A stretch of DNA of 64,000 bases from Pratylenchus scribneri (GCA_030063045.1 JAQSEB010000001.1:2170001-2234000); one strand, 5' to 3'. Counted from the first letter of the stretch, positions 11,801 to 24,771 are shown. The notes: generated by a model not told the origin, from the sequence alone. Program-made: numbers and translations.

Positions 11801-12500
11801 TGGCCTTTCCATTCCATAGCCATCATTTTTTGGTGTTTCATTTTGTTTTTCAACATATTTTGGCCTTTCATTCATTCCATAATCTGCCTCTGGATATGCC
11901 TTTCTCTCACCATATTCGTGGCCATATTCTTCATTTCTGTCATAATCACGATTTGGCGAATGTTTTTGGCCATATTGAACATTTCGAGGATAGCTGGGCA
12001 CTTTGTGAAGTTTTAACCTTCAATTGGAATTGAGGGAATTTTGGGATTAAATTAAATTAATTACGGCAAAATAATGTCCGAAATGTGCAATCGTTCATAA
12101 TTGTAGGCCGGCTTAAAATTGAATGAATTAAATTGAATTAATTAATTTACTAGATAATTTGGTGGAAAATTCTTTTCATATGAATCTTCCTCCTCCTCCT
12201 CCACATCATTTTCCACTTCCATTGTTTCGTATGATTCATTGGATTCTTCTGAATTGCTGCTTTTTTGCTTCAAATCCTGTAATTCCTGCATGCATTGAAT
12301 CCATCGCTTTTCGTACAATTCCGGACCATCGTAATGACTTTTGGCTGCCGGATGGAAATGAAGGGTATCGAAGGCGCTTTCGGCATTGACTGAAATTAGG
12401 CCAAAAATGGATATACTTTTTTGCATGAATAAATATAACCGAATTGTTGATGGCCAACAAATAAGGTGGTGGCAAGGCCAACAAAAATGGCAAAAAGCAT
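8841..12500 (-). CDS. Secreted Gly/Tyr-rich repeat protein with Cys-rich chitin-binding-like C-terminus
   Basis: No named ortholog is recognised. The start at 12500 gives MLFAIFVGLATTLF, then a 51-nt intron and VNAESAFDTLHF, a typical secretory signal. Exons follow at 12151-12389, 12065-12111 (PAYNYERLHISDIILP) and 11684-12017, then a series of near-duplicate exons of about 120-190 bp. Each begins with EYKQNE.GYGQQKGN and ends in a PEKK-type motif. A long exon (about 9690-10617) has dozens of GYGH/GYGQ/EYGH repeats rich in E and K. A Pro/Gln exon (PPPPPPQKQQ) and two Cys-rich exons follow. The Cys-rich part (MIFDAATQDCKSIIAVPDC, then CVGKPLGWTPVGGKCTKVAYMC) resembles CBM14/peritrophin spacing. 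The product is probably extracellular, in cuticle, egg shell or gland secretion; its function is unknown. The frame is open through every predicted exon. Confidence 0.8.
9690..10617 (-). repeat. In-frame coding repeat, GYGH/EYGQ motif
   Basis: This long exon is a degenerate tandem repeat of about 24-33 nt. The DNA word GGATATGGCCA/GAATATGGCCA (plus strand TGGCCATAT) recurs throughout, coding G/E-Y-G-H/Q followed by charged residues. The repeat is in frame along the whole exon. Confidence 0.9.
10620..11640 (-). repeat. Tandemly duplicated exon-intron units
   Basis: Five consecutive units of roughly 170-205 bp, each holding one exon plus its short intron. Exons start with GAATATAAACAAAATGA-like or GGATATAAACAAAATG-like sequence right after an acceptor in which GATTTACAG recurs, and end at AAGAAGG/GTAAAAT. 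The introns are also similar between units (ATTCAAATTGA.. / AATTATTTTACC on the plus strand). The whole unit, not just the coding part, was therefore multiplied. Confidence 0.85.
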
Positions 12501-13030
12501 TTAAACTATTGAGAAGATATGTGCTTAAAGGGAATAAAATAAAATGGAATAATGGATATAGGGGAATGGCCAATTGAAAGGATGGGGGAAAATGGATGAT
12601 TGGAAATAATAAAGCCATATCAAACAAATGGAATCTAGCAAAAGTTAACACAAAGATATTCTCCCACGGAATTCACACAAATCCATTTCCGTTTTCCCGG
12701 CTCTTCAATCTTCATAAAATGGAAAAGTAAGCGGAAATTGCCCATTGAATTCCCCTATAAGGGAATAAATTTTTGATAAAATTGCTGAAGAGAATTCTTC
12801 CAGTGGACTAAAATTATTTCAAAAAATGATCACTGTTAAAATTTATTCCATCAAAACTGTTAATTAAAATAAGGCAAAACATGATTTTGGATATGGGAAA
12901 CATTGTTTGACCAGAATATTTGGGAATGGAGGTATAAATTGAGCAAAAGTGAACAATTTTCGAATTTTAAATTGGAATGAAAAATAGTAAAAAATGGAAT
13001 GGATGATATGCAAATTTATTAATGGCAAGT
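12501..13030. other. Intergenic, nothing identified
   Basis: AT-rich sequence upstream of the secreted repeat gene, expected to hold its promoter. No convincing frame, repeat or RNA gene was seen. Confidence 0.5.
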
Positions 13031-13282
13031 TTATAGCCTCATTCTGGAGAAAATCATTGACAATTTCTTTTTTGGTGCCTTATCAACGCCTCCTCCAATT
13101 GTTTGTTGTTGTTCAGCCGAAATTGATGCTGAATTCCCTGGTGAATGGCCGGATGATTTTGGAAGTGATTTTGGTGCACAGAAGGCTTTTTCGGCAGCAG
13201 AGAATGGTTTTAATGTTGCGCCAGCCGAATAATTGTACAAAGTATGGACTTGGGATGGCCGCAAATCCAACATTTCGCTCAA
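13031..13282 (-). CDS. Small hypothetical protein or terminal exon
   Basis: An 83-codon frame begins just after a good acceptor (TATATATTTTTAG then TTGAGCGAAATG) and ends at 13031. The sequence (SEMLDLRPSQVHTLYNYSAG, ending KKKLSMIFSRMRL) has normal protein composition, unlike surrounding noncoding frames. The acceptor suggests it is the last exon of a gene whose upstream exon(s) would lie at 13.3-13.7 kb, but none was identified. Alternatively the ATG at 13282 is the true start. It is convergent with nothing nearby, and the MARVEL gene starts on the opposite strand at 13777. No family is recognised. Confidence 0.35.
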   Translation of the reverse strand: MSEMLDLRPSQVHTLYNYSAGATLKPFSAAEKAFCAPKSLPKSSGHSPGNSASISAEQQQTIGGGVDKAPKKKLSMIFSRMRL

Positions 13283-13776
13283 CTAAAAATATATAAATTA
13301 TTCGTATATTTTCCTTAAAAAGAATGTTTAAGCTATTTATGTGATTTTTCCTTTGTATTTAAAAGGGGGAAAAACACCAATTCCAGCATTTCTCCATCTC
13401 TCCGTATTTCCCCATTTTCCAGCCTCCAAATTATTCCGTCACCAAAAAAGGTGTTTGCCTTGTGGTTCCTTCGCCCTTCATTTTTTCCCACTTTTTCTAA
13501 TGACCATTTTCCCCTTTTCTTCTTCGCCTCCAAAATGTGCTCAATTTTCTAAAGATGGCGGCGGCCTTCAATCCTCCCCCAAATCTATTCAATCATTTCG
13601 CGCAATTTAAACACACAACATTCTTCCTTATTCCATCCACCTTTCCCCCGTCCCTCCATCCTTCTTTACAAATAAACACAGGGCACATTTAATTGATTTG
13701 GATTGTGCGCGAATTCTCCGGAATTTTGTTGCGCATTTTTGGCTTTCTAATCCATCCAATAATTCCCTCTTTAAAA

Positions 13777-14682
13777 ATGCCAATCCATGAACCAATTCCA
13801 CGGCGCCCATCCGCCCAACAATGTTATACCCATCAAGAGCCGGATGGGACAATTGTGACCACAACTGTGCAGGTACAAAATGTAAATATGGCATCTTTTT
13901 TAACAGAATTTTTCATAGACAAATTATGAAAAGGAAACAATTCCCCAGCGGCGTCAATATATGATGCGCGAGGAAAGTGTAAGCGAATTTGGCTGTGGCC
14001 CTGGCATTCTGAACAAACGATATTGCCTTGAGCCGGTTGGAATTCTGCGCATTGTGGAAATTGTTAATTGATTCCATCATTTATGGTATAATTCCCTCAA
14101 TTTCACTTCAGATCATTGCATTGATCATTATTTGTTTGATCACTTCCGTTTTTGGCCCTGGCCCATTCAAAGGTGTCCTTTTTGGCCAAACTTTCATTAT
14201 GCTTTTTGATGGCATTGCACTTTGTTTGACTTTTATTTTCCTTCTTGCCTACTTTTTCAACCTTCATCGAACGCATCTAAATTTTTTTCCATGGGCTGAA
14301 TCCGTTCGAATTTTGTGGTTAAACTCCAAAATTCCCTCCAAAATATTTAGGATTTCCTCTTCTCTGCAATTGCTGCCATTGTCTTCTTGATTTCCGCCTT
14401 CATCGAATCCTATTATGCCACCGGTGCTTGGTCGAATAATTGCAATGATATTGGAGGGGATGGAATCATTCACAATGGATGCCGTCTCATTGTGGAATGG
14501 GCATTTGCTGCCGTACGCTTTTCATAAATATATTCCAAATTTATGCAAATTTTCAGTTCTTTTGCTTTGTTCTTTGTCTTCTCTATGCCGTTAGCGCATT
14601 TTTGGCGAATCGAGAGCGAGGGGAACATTTGAGGGAAAGAAGAACCCAAAATGATGAACGGGGGTTTCGTCAACCCGTTTAA
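13777..14682 (+). CDS. MARVEL-domain four-transmembrane protein
   Basis: A small tetraspan of the MARVEL type (plasmolipin/CKLF-like), expected in membrane-apposition or vesicle-trafficking sites. The start at 13777 gives a hydrophilic cytoplasmic N-terminus (MPIHEPIPRRPSAQQC). Exon 2 is TNYEKETIPQRRQYMMREES..., ending LEPVGILRIVEI at the start of TM1. Exon 3 has IIALIIICLITSVF (TM1) and FIMLFDGIALCLTFIFLLAY (TM2). A 47-nt intron leads to DFLFSAIAAIVFLISAFIES (TM3), a loop with two cysteines, and a last exon FFCFVLCLLYAVSAFLANRE (TM4) with a charged tail. All introns are phase 0 and 45-60 nt except a slightly longer first one. The glycosylation-free loop and polar tails fit MARVEL topology. 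The exact subfamily is not recognised. Confidence 0.82.
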
Positions 14683-14769
14683 TTAATTCTCACTTAAACT
14701 ATTTTCCCAAAAAATGTAAAATGTTGCGTTCATAAAAATTGAATATTATTTGAATTAAAACAATAGTAA
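14683..14769. other. 3' flank of the MARVEL gene
   Basis: A short AT-rich stretch with the presumptive polyadenylation region, directly abutting the satellite that follows. Confidence 0.4.
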
Positions 14770-15050
14770 TTTAAATCTTTCCGGAAACCAACCGGAAAGA
14801 AGTTAGATTAAAACTTTCCGGAAACAAACCGGAAAGAAGTTAGATTAAAACTTTCCGGAAACAAACCGGAAAGAACTTAGATTAAAACTTTCCGGAAACC
14901 AACCGGAAAGAAGTTAGATTAAAACTTTCCGGAAACCAACCGGAAAGAAGTTAGATTAAAACTTTCCGGAAACCAACCGGAAAGAACTTAGATTAAAACT
15001 TTCCGGAAACCAACCGGAAAGAAGTTAGAGTAAAACTTTCCGGAAAACTT
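14770..15050. repeat. 37-bp tandem repeat with a built-in hairpin
   Basis: Seven units plus a partial unit, 37 bp apart (CTTTCCGG at 14777, 14814 and onward). Every unit contains CTTTCCGG and CCGGAAAG separated by seven bases, a perfect 8-bp inverted repeat, followed by an AAGTTAGATTAA spacer. Units differ by only a few substitutions (AACCAA or AACAAA in the loop, GAAGTT or GAACTT after it). It is unrelated to the GGCGGAATT family. Confidence 0.95.
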
Positions 15051-15064
15051 AGTTTTTAATTAAA

Positions 15065-16545
15065 TTATTTTAAATTTCATTTTCTCTCAATCATATTTTT
15101 TCTCATAAAAATCATATATTTCTCATAATAATCATATTCTTTTCTCATAAAAATCATATTCTTTTCTCATAAAAATCATATTCTTTTCTCATAAAAATTA
15201 TATTTTTTCTCATAATAATCATATCTTTTCTCATAAAAATTATATTTTTTCTCATAATAATCATATTCTTTTCTCATAAAAATCATATTTTTTCTCATAT
15301 TCTTTTCTCATAAAAATCATATTTTTTCTCATAATAATCATATTCATTTCTCATAAAAATCATATTTTTTCTCATAATAATCATATTCTTTTCTCATAAA
15401 AAGCATATTTTTTCTCATAATAATCATATTCATTTCTCATAAAAATTATATTTTTTCTCATAATAATCATATTCTTTTCTCATAAAAATCATATTTTTTT
15501 CTCATAATAATCATATTCTTTTCTCATAAAAAGCATATTTTTTCTCATAATAATCATATTCTTTTCTCATAAAAATCATATTTTTTCTCATAATAATCAT
15601 ATTCTTTTCTCATAAAAATCATATTTTTTCTCATAATAATCATATTCTTTTCTCATAAAAATTATATTTTTTCTCATAATAATCATATTCTTTTCTCATA
15701 AAAATCATATTTTTTCTCATATTCTTTTCTCATAAAAATCATATTTTTTCTCATAATAATCATATTCTTTTCTCATAAAAATCATATTTTTTCTCATATT
15801 CTTTTCTCATAAAAATCATATTTTTTCTCATAATAATCATATTCTTTTCTCATAAAAAGCATATTTTTTCTCATAATAATCATATTCTTTTCTCATAAAA
15901 ATCATATTTTTTCTCATAATAATCATATTCTTTTCTCATAAAAATTATATTTTTTCTCATAATAATCATATTCTTTTCTCATAAAAATCATATTTTTTCT
16001 CATATTCTTTTCTCATAAAAATCATATTTTTTCTCATAATAATCATATTCATTTCTCATAAAAATCATATTTTTTCTCATAATAATCATATTCTTTTCTC
16101 ATAAAAAGCATATTTTTTCTCATAATAATCATATTCATTTCTCATAAAAATTATATTTTTTCTCATAATAATCATATTCTTTTCTCATAAAAATCATATT
16201 CTTTTCTCATAATAATCATATTCTTTTCTCATAAAAATTATATTTTTTCTCATAATAATCATATTCTTTTCTCATAAAAATCATATTTTTTCTCATAATA
16301 ATCATATTCTTTTCTCATAAAAATCATATTTTTTCTCATAATAATCATATTCTTTTCTCATAAAAATCATATTTTTTCTCATAATAATCATATTCTTTTC
16401 TCATAAAAATCATATTTTTTCTCATAATAATCATATTCTTTTCTCATAAAAATCATATTTTTTCTCATAATAATCATATTCTTTTCTCATAAAAATCATA
16501 TTTTTTCTCATAATAATCATATTCTTTTCTCATAAAATTTATAGG
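15065..16545. repeat. 43-bp dimeric AT-rich satellite
   Basis: About 34 units of a 43-bp higher-order repeat made of two related 21-22 bp halves, TCTCATAATAATCATATTCT and TCTCATAAAAATCATATTTT. Occasional deletions leave single halves (for example near 15297 and 15720). It is highly homogeneous and lies immediately next to the 37-bp repeat. Confidence 0.95.
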
Positions 16546-16677
16546 AAATGAGCAATATTTTGTAATTATTTTTAGGAAATAGTACATCCACCGATTAATT
16601 AATTAAATTTACCAATCCCATATTTATTTAATTATTAATTTTTAAATATTCCCCAATAATATTAATCAAAATTATGA

Positions 16678-19038
16678 TTATTTATATAAAAATTTGCATA
16701 CCCGCACTCCAATTTGCCATGCTTCATCGGCAGCCGCCTCAACCAAGAATATTTTCCAGTAGGAACTTTCATAGGCCTGAACAAGCCAAATTATTTCACT
16801 ATTTGTCCATTTTCAAACCGAATTTCCTTCTGTTGAAGGCGGCCTTCCGCCTTTTCCCGCATCAATGATATGCTGAATTAGGGAAGGAGAAATGCCACTG
16901 AGTGAAATGATTCGGACAATTCTTCTTGCTTAATCCGATTTTAAAAAGGAAAATGCTCGAAATATTCCCACCATTTTGACGTTGTTCTGAACTGGGTGGC
17001 ACTTCGACGGCTGCAATCAATTCCCAAGGAACTTTTTTACATTTTGCCGCATTCTTTGCCATTCCCCTTTTCTTCTTATTATTAGGTTCTTCGGTTGTTG
17101 GCGAATGATCCACCAGCTGAATCGGAATCAATTCAAGACAACGTTCTCGCATGACTAATTATTAAATTAATAAATGAATATTCTACAAAATAACAAACTC
17201 AATCGAGTTGGCGTTTTTGGTTGGAATCGATGAATTCGATTCACTAGGAATTCCTCCAATAAAATGCCACCATTTTGTAATGTTTTATCCAATAACATTT
17301 GGGCCAATTCTGCGCCAGTTCGGCGGCCCAGTGTTGCCATTGTTTCGATTGCTGGGGGTAATTGAAGATGTTTTGCCTGGGATTGACGAAGTGAGAATCT
17401 ATTCCGATGCTTTTTCCAATCTTCAATTTAAATAAATTCAACTGAATATTTCATTTATTTTACCAAATTCATTCCCTGAAATTGGAGTGGAAGGCTTGGA
17501 TAAACCGCCGGAAGGAATATCCAAATTTAATTGGCCAAATTCCAATGAACGAGTTTGCAAATGTCGACTTCCAATCTGGCCAAATTGCCTTTGAGCGAGA
17601 ATTTCGCCTCGGGCACTGTTCATTCGCAAAAGAACAAAATCCGTTGTTCCAGTTGAAGAGACGGAGGAATTCAAATCCAAACAAACACCGGGCTGATCAA
17701 ATGGTTCAAGCACATAATCAAGCTCTAAAAACGTATTTTTCCATTTAAATTTTTGATTCGTTTTTACTTCGAAAAAAATTCATTTGTCCAATTTTTCCCT
17801 GTTTTCCTTCCTCCTCATCCCTTTCATCCTCAATCTTTCTGTCCAACCCATATTCCAACACTTGGCGCATTGAAATGTCCAAACTTTCGGTTTCCATTGT
17901 ATAGCATCGGCCATCCACCAAAAAACTACACAACTTTGATTATCTCCCCCTTTCCCCCAAATAGCCCAATCAAACATTTTAATTTGATGGTTCAATATCC
18001 GCTGTGATGGCCGCCTATTCACTGACGCTTTTTTGACCATTGCCAATGTGGGAAATCCACAATCGGCCACTCGCCTTCGCCTATCTTGCGGCGGCAATTC
18101 CGTATCGAATTCCTCCAAATCCTCTTCGGCCAAATAAAGATCATAATCATTTGGATGGGAACTTTAATTTTAATCCATAATAATATTTCAATTAATTTGG
18201 CCATTTTAACCAAGGAGGATTATGCTGTTCCCTCGAGTAAATGTGGCATGCCAATCCAATCAAATCCGCTATTTTTGCTGATCTCATAATTTGAATTTGG
18301 ATAGCACAGCGAGGTTGTTCAGCAAATGGAAACAAAATTGTGAATCGTTTTGAACCCGTAGTTCCTTCCTTAATTTAAATATATTTGATGATTGGATGGA
18401 AATTAAAGTATCACAATGGCTTCGAATTTAGCAAATTCAGCAAATATTTCCGAATCTTCCTCCAACTGTGTTTCAGCAATTAGCCTATCATAATTTCAAT
18501 TAATTTAAAATTAAATATCCAAATATGCCTGGATGTCATTGAGATCAGTTTCCCATCATTCTCTTTCGTTAAATTAATTTTTTGCTCAAATTTGAGTGTA
18601 CATTCTGTTGGTCTTTGCGCGACAGGCTGTGCTGCTTTATTTACCCGGCCACTTTGTTCCATTTCATGCAATTTTGCCAAAAGTCGAGTCCGGATTTGAT
18701 CTCGAATTGATGGCTTATTTTTCTGTTGAATTTGCTCTTGGCCAATGGATGAGGAGGAGGCTCTATCGAGCTGACGAAAAAGTGCAGAAAACGAGCCTTC
18801 TCCCTCCTCCTGCAAATATAGTTGGCCCAAATTACTTCCTCCGATATTGCCATCACCAATTTGGCAACTTTCAGCCGGTACTCTCCTATACATATTCAAA
18901 AATGGTCAATATGCCTCAAAATTAAAGGAATAACCTTCTTGGTGGCATTATTATTTTGGCGGCCAATCCCGATTCGTCCATCAATGCAATATTATATCGA
19001 ATACAATCCACCAAATCATCCTTGGCAAAATTGGCCAT
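16678..19038 (-). CDS. SIN1 / MAPKAP1 homolog, TORC2 subunit
   Basis: SIN1 is the TORC2 component that presents Akt/SGK-type substrates and binds membranes through its PH domain. The start at 19038 (MANFAKDDLVDCIRYNIALM) resembles the SIN1 N-terminus. The CRIM domain is clear: RFTILFPFAEQPRCAIQIQI, AKIADLIGLACHIYSREQ, then YDLYLAEEDLEEFDTELPPQ and CGFPTLAMVKK, which parallels LHIAEDDGEVDTDFPP and FGFSTLALVEK of human SIN1. A Ras-binding-like stretch follows (FLVDGRCYTMETESLDISM, VLEPFDQPGVCLDL). The C-terminal PH domain is VPWELIAAVEVPP and YWKIFLVEAAADEAWQIGV. About nine exons, with one probable GC-AG intron. The C. elegans ortholog is sinh-1. The stop is placed at 16678; an additional terminal exon cannot be excluded. 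Confidence 0.88.
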
Positions 19039-19317
19039 TTTTTACAAATTAAGCCGCCTTTTCAAAATTAATTGATGAAAATGGTTGGGAATGGTTGATG
19101 GCCAAATCAGCCATAAATTTAAAGAATTTATTCAAATTCCAGTACAAAATTTTAGTTAATTCATCAATGCAGAATTGGAAGAAGTATTTTTTGCAAATGT
19201 TTGAAGTTTCTCTTTTCAATTATGTCCATCAAATGAATGTTCCTTTCTTTAATTTTTATAAAATTATTGGCTGATTGAAAGAGGGAAAAATTTTTTGATT
19301 AATGGGAAAAAAAGCGG
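19039..19317. other. Upstream region of SIN1
   Basis: About 280 bp of AT-rich sequence between the SIN1 start and satellite array C. No motif was identified. Confidence 0.4.
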
Positions 19318-20182
19318 AATTAAATTGGGGAAAATAAACAGGCGGAATTATTTTTGGGGCAAATAGAACAGGCGGAATTATTTTTGGGGCAAATTGAACA
19401 GGCGGAATTATTTTGGGGCAAATTGAACAGGCGAAATTATTTTGGGGCAAATTGAACAGGCGGAATTATTTTGGGGCAAATTGAACAGGCGGAATTAAAT
19501 TGGGGCAAATAAAACAGGCGGAATTATTTTTGGGGCAAATAAAACAGGCGGAATTATTTTGGGGCAAATTGAACAGGCGGAATTATTTTGGGGCAAATAA
19601 AACAGGCGGAATTATTTTGGGGCAAATTGAACAGGCGGAATTATTTTGGGGCAAATAAAACAGGCGGAATTATTTTGGGGCAAATAGAACAGGCGGAATT
19701 ATTTTGGGGCAAATAAAACAGGCGGAATTATTTTGGGGCAAATTGAACAGGCGGAATTATTTTGGGGCAAATTGAACAGGCGGAATTATTTTGGTGCAAA
19801 TAAAACAGGAGGAATTATTTTGGGGCAAATAAAACAGGCGGAATTATTTTGGGGCAAATAAAACAGGCGGAATTATTTTGGGGCAAATAAAACAGGCGGA
19901 ATTATTTTGGTGCAAATAAAACAGGCGGAATTATTTTGGGGCAAATAAAACAGGCGGAATTATTTTGGGGCAAATTGAACAGGCGGAATTATTTTTGGTG
20001 CAAATAAAACAGGCGGAATTATTTTGGGGCAAATTGAACAGGCGGAATTATTTTGGGGCAAATAAAACAGGCGGAATTATTTTGGGGCAAATAGAACAGG
20101 CGGAATTATTTTGGGGCAAATTGAACAGGCGGAATTATTTTGGGGCAAATAAAACAGGCGGAATTATTTTGGGGCAAATAAG
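19318..20182. repeat. Satellite array C (29-bp GGCGGAATTATTTTGGGGCA type)
   Basis: About 30 units, mostly 28-30 bp, of GGCGGAATTATTTTGGGGCA followed by AATTGAACA or AATAAAACA. The two endings alternate irregularly. The left edge starts with divergent units (AGCGGAATTAAATTGGGGAA). It lies between the SIN1 promoter and the 3' side of PICK1. Confidence 0.97.
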
Positions 20183-20214
20183 ATAAATAGGCAGTTTTTG
20201 ATGAAGGAAAAAGA

Positions 20215-20470
20215 AGAAAAAATTTGTGTTTCCTCGATTTCCAGCAAGTAGCGACACCGTATTCTCTCTTCTTCTTTTGCTGTCCAAAGAAGGGAAAATT
20301 TGTGTTCCCTCGATTTCCAGCAAGTAGCGATACCGTATTCTCTCTTCTTCTCGTCTTTAGCTGTCCAAGGAAGGGAAAATTTGTGTTCCCTCGATTTCCA
20401 ACAAGTAGCGATACCGTATTCTCTCTTCTTCTCATTTATAGACGAGCAAGGGAAAATTTGTGATTTGTGT
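20215..20470. repeat. 76-81 bp minisatellite, three copies
   Basis: Three copies of a segment starting AAAATTTGTGTTCCCTCGAT, running through AGCAAGTAGCGATACCGTAT and a CT-rich run, with CCTCGATTT at 20232, 20308 and 20389. A truncated fourth copy ends near 20470. It directly follows satellite array C but shares no sequence with it. Confidence 0.9.
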
Positions 20471-20851
20471 CCCCCTTTGCTCTTTTTCTAATTCCCATCT
20501 ATATGAAAAAATAACTTTTGTACAAGTTGACCCAAATCAATTTTATGTTTTTTTATATTATTTTAAAGAAAAGAAAATTTTTTATCTGTTAATATATTTT
20601 ATATTTAAATTTATAAATAAAATTCGAGAATTATTGAAAAAAAGTGAAGTGAAATTACTCATTAATTTTTTGATAATCTCTTTAAATTTATTTCATGTGT
20701 AAATTTATTACAATTTTTTTAGCAATTTTTCGGCAAATTATATTTTTTAATTGATTTAGACTTTAAAATTAGATCATATTTTGAATTAATTCGAGATCAT
20801 TATTTGAAGGAAATTGAAAATTTATTATATGACTATTTTGTTGAATTTTGT
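20471..20851. other. AT-rich 3' flank of PICK1
   Basis: About 380 bp of very AT-rich DNA downstream of the PICK1 stop codon on the minus strand. No coding frame of protein-like composition was seen. Confidence 0.5.
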
Positions 20852-22107
20852 TCATTTTTGTTCCGGTGCAATCTTCACCAATTCTTCTTTACATTTTCTA
20901 TGCATTTTGCTCAAACCATCGACCACATTCTTCAATTGCAATGCCAATTCCCTAACTGGAATTTTTGTAAAAATAATTTTCAATTTATTTCCCTATTTTT
21001 TAAACCATGTTTTTCATCGAGCATTTCAATTTTGACGGCCACTTGTTTTCGCTTTTCCATAAATGCCAATCGACTGTTCTCCCTGCATTTTAGCATTGTT
21101 CTATATTCGTAATTTCCACTAGCCATTCTGGCCAATCTTTCTCCGGCAATCCCAAATTCGGCCTCTTCATCTTCCAATTCCTTCAAAATTAATTAAATAA
21201 GCAACCATATTTCCTCCCTCCACCTTTATTCGTAAGCAATAGGATAAATATTCATATTTTGCGTCCAAATATTTGGCCAATGTTTGTCTCACATCCGGAA
21301 TTGCCGCCTCAGCATGGCACTTCAATGCCCGAATTGATTCCTCCAAACGGGTGACCATTCCCGAATGTTCTTTGCCCAAATGTTTATGGGCAATTCCCAA
21401 TTCGCCAAATTCCTTTTTGGCCTCTTCCTCCACTTCTTTTGTGCCAATTTCAGCAAAAATGCCGCCAATCGTGGTTTGTGTTTCGGCCATTGATTGATAA
21501 CTGCTGAGCATTTCCTCAGTTTTCTTAATCAATTCCTTGTAGAATTGTTGATTATTGGCCAATCTTTGTTGCAATTTTGACAAAACATCATTGCAAAGAA
21601 TGGCCCTGGAAAGGCCGAGAGCATCAGCGGTAGCATCGTCGATGGAGTCCACAAATCGATGTTTGAACTTTTTGAGAAGAATGTCCAATGTTGGCCCAAT
21701 TGCCCCACTTCTTTCCGATGAGTCAAATTGAAGTCGATTTATGGACAATTTAATGGGGCCTAATTTGAAAAAATATTAAATATTCTAATATTCAGAAAAT
21801 TAAATATTTCTTTGACGATTTAATTTAAGTATCATTTTTCAATTTGACCTTGTTTTTGACGAATAAGTGTGGCAACTTCCGATTTCTCAAAGCCTTTAAC
21901 ACTTTCCCCGTTGATGGCCACAATTTCATCGCCCAACCCAATTAGGCCATTCTTTTTGGCCGGTGAATTCTCAAATATTTGGACAATGTAGAGACAAGGA
22001 CAATTCGGTGATCCGCCTCCAATTGCGATGCCAACATGGCCTTTCCCATCCTTCTCCAATTCAATCACATCTCCAACCAATCGCAAATTTTGAGTCAAAT
22101 CAAACAT
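20852..22107 (-). CDS. pick-1: PICK1 homolog, PDZ plus BAR domain protein
   Basis: PICK1 binds PKC and neurotransmitter receptors/transporters through its PDZ domain and curves membranes through its BAR domain. The PDZ domain is the first exon: HVGIAIGGGSPNCPCLYIVQ, IFENSPAKK, GDEIVAINGESVKGFEK. The human carboxylate loop region reads IGISIGGGAQYCPCLYIVQ. After a phase-1 join comes GPIKLSINRLQF and the BAR/arfaptin domain: DILLKKFKHRFVDSIDDATA, DALGLSRAILCND, IPDVRQTLAKYLDAKYEYLS, then ASGNYEYRTMLKCRENSRLA. The last exon is VRELALQLKNVVDGLSKMH with a short tail. The acidic C-terminal tail of mammalian PICK1 is absent. The start is uncertain: ATG 22107 is in frame, but an acceptor-like AACAG lies just upstream, so a further 5' exon is possible. 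Confidence 0.93.
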
Positions 22108-22881
22108 CGAAAATTCGGCATCTGTTATTATAAACGGTTTTATTTTGGTTTGGAGTCAATTCTTGCCAATTTTTCATAATAAAATGTTATATTTGGCCAG
22201 AGGGAAAATTTAAAAATATATTTTCATAAAGGTAAAAACCACTTTTAATGAATATTTACGGATTACGGAGAACTTAAAATGGAATGCGCATTCCACCTAT
22301 GTAAATCCGCATTATTATTTGTTCTTTCAAAACATTTTCAAGCGGATCGAGTGCATTTGACAGCCAACCAGCCCATTAAAATAAAATCTCAATTCCAACT
22401 TCCCCAATGTTCTCGCCTTTCCATTTTTATTTTTCCCTTTATTTGTTCATCAATCAGCAGCCCCAAAAAATAATAATTTTATTGGAAAATTTCCCCACTC
22501 ACAATCAATACCATTTACGATTCATTGTATTGGCCAAATTAATTTTTTTCCAATTTTTATTATTTTTTTACTTCAAAGGGCATTCCATTGCTAATTTTCT
22601 CCAAAAAATCCCAAAATTTCTTCTGAAAAAAGTACATTTTTTACTCATCCCCTCATTAAAATGACCCAAAAATGGAATTCGCATTTTCTTTCTTTTTACT
22701 ATTTCCCTTTTGATCATTGAAAAATGCGATTAGGGAATAGAGAATCAATAAATTTAAAAAATTTCACCGTCTAAGGAAGTTGGACCCCGTTGCCCAACAA
22801 TGTTTTTCGCCAGATTTTATTAATATCGACAAGTCTGGCCAAAGGAGAATTAACATCAAAAATAGTTCCGTCAACATTTTG
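22108..22881. other. Intergenic region between divergent PICK1 and glutaminyl cyclase
   Basis: 774 bp shared by two divergently transcribed genes, so it should hold both promoters and perhaps a 5' exon of PICK1. It is AT-rich. Short open frames here are not protein-like. Confidence 0.45.

Positions 22882-24771
<1,890 letters not shown>

Noticed and set aside
14770..16545. CRISPR-like spacing of repeats
   Set aside because: The units are contiguous satellites with no unique spacers, and the genome is eukaryotic.
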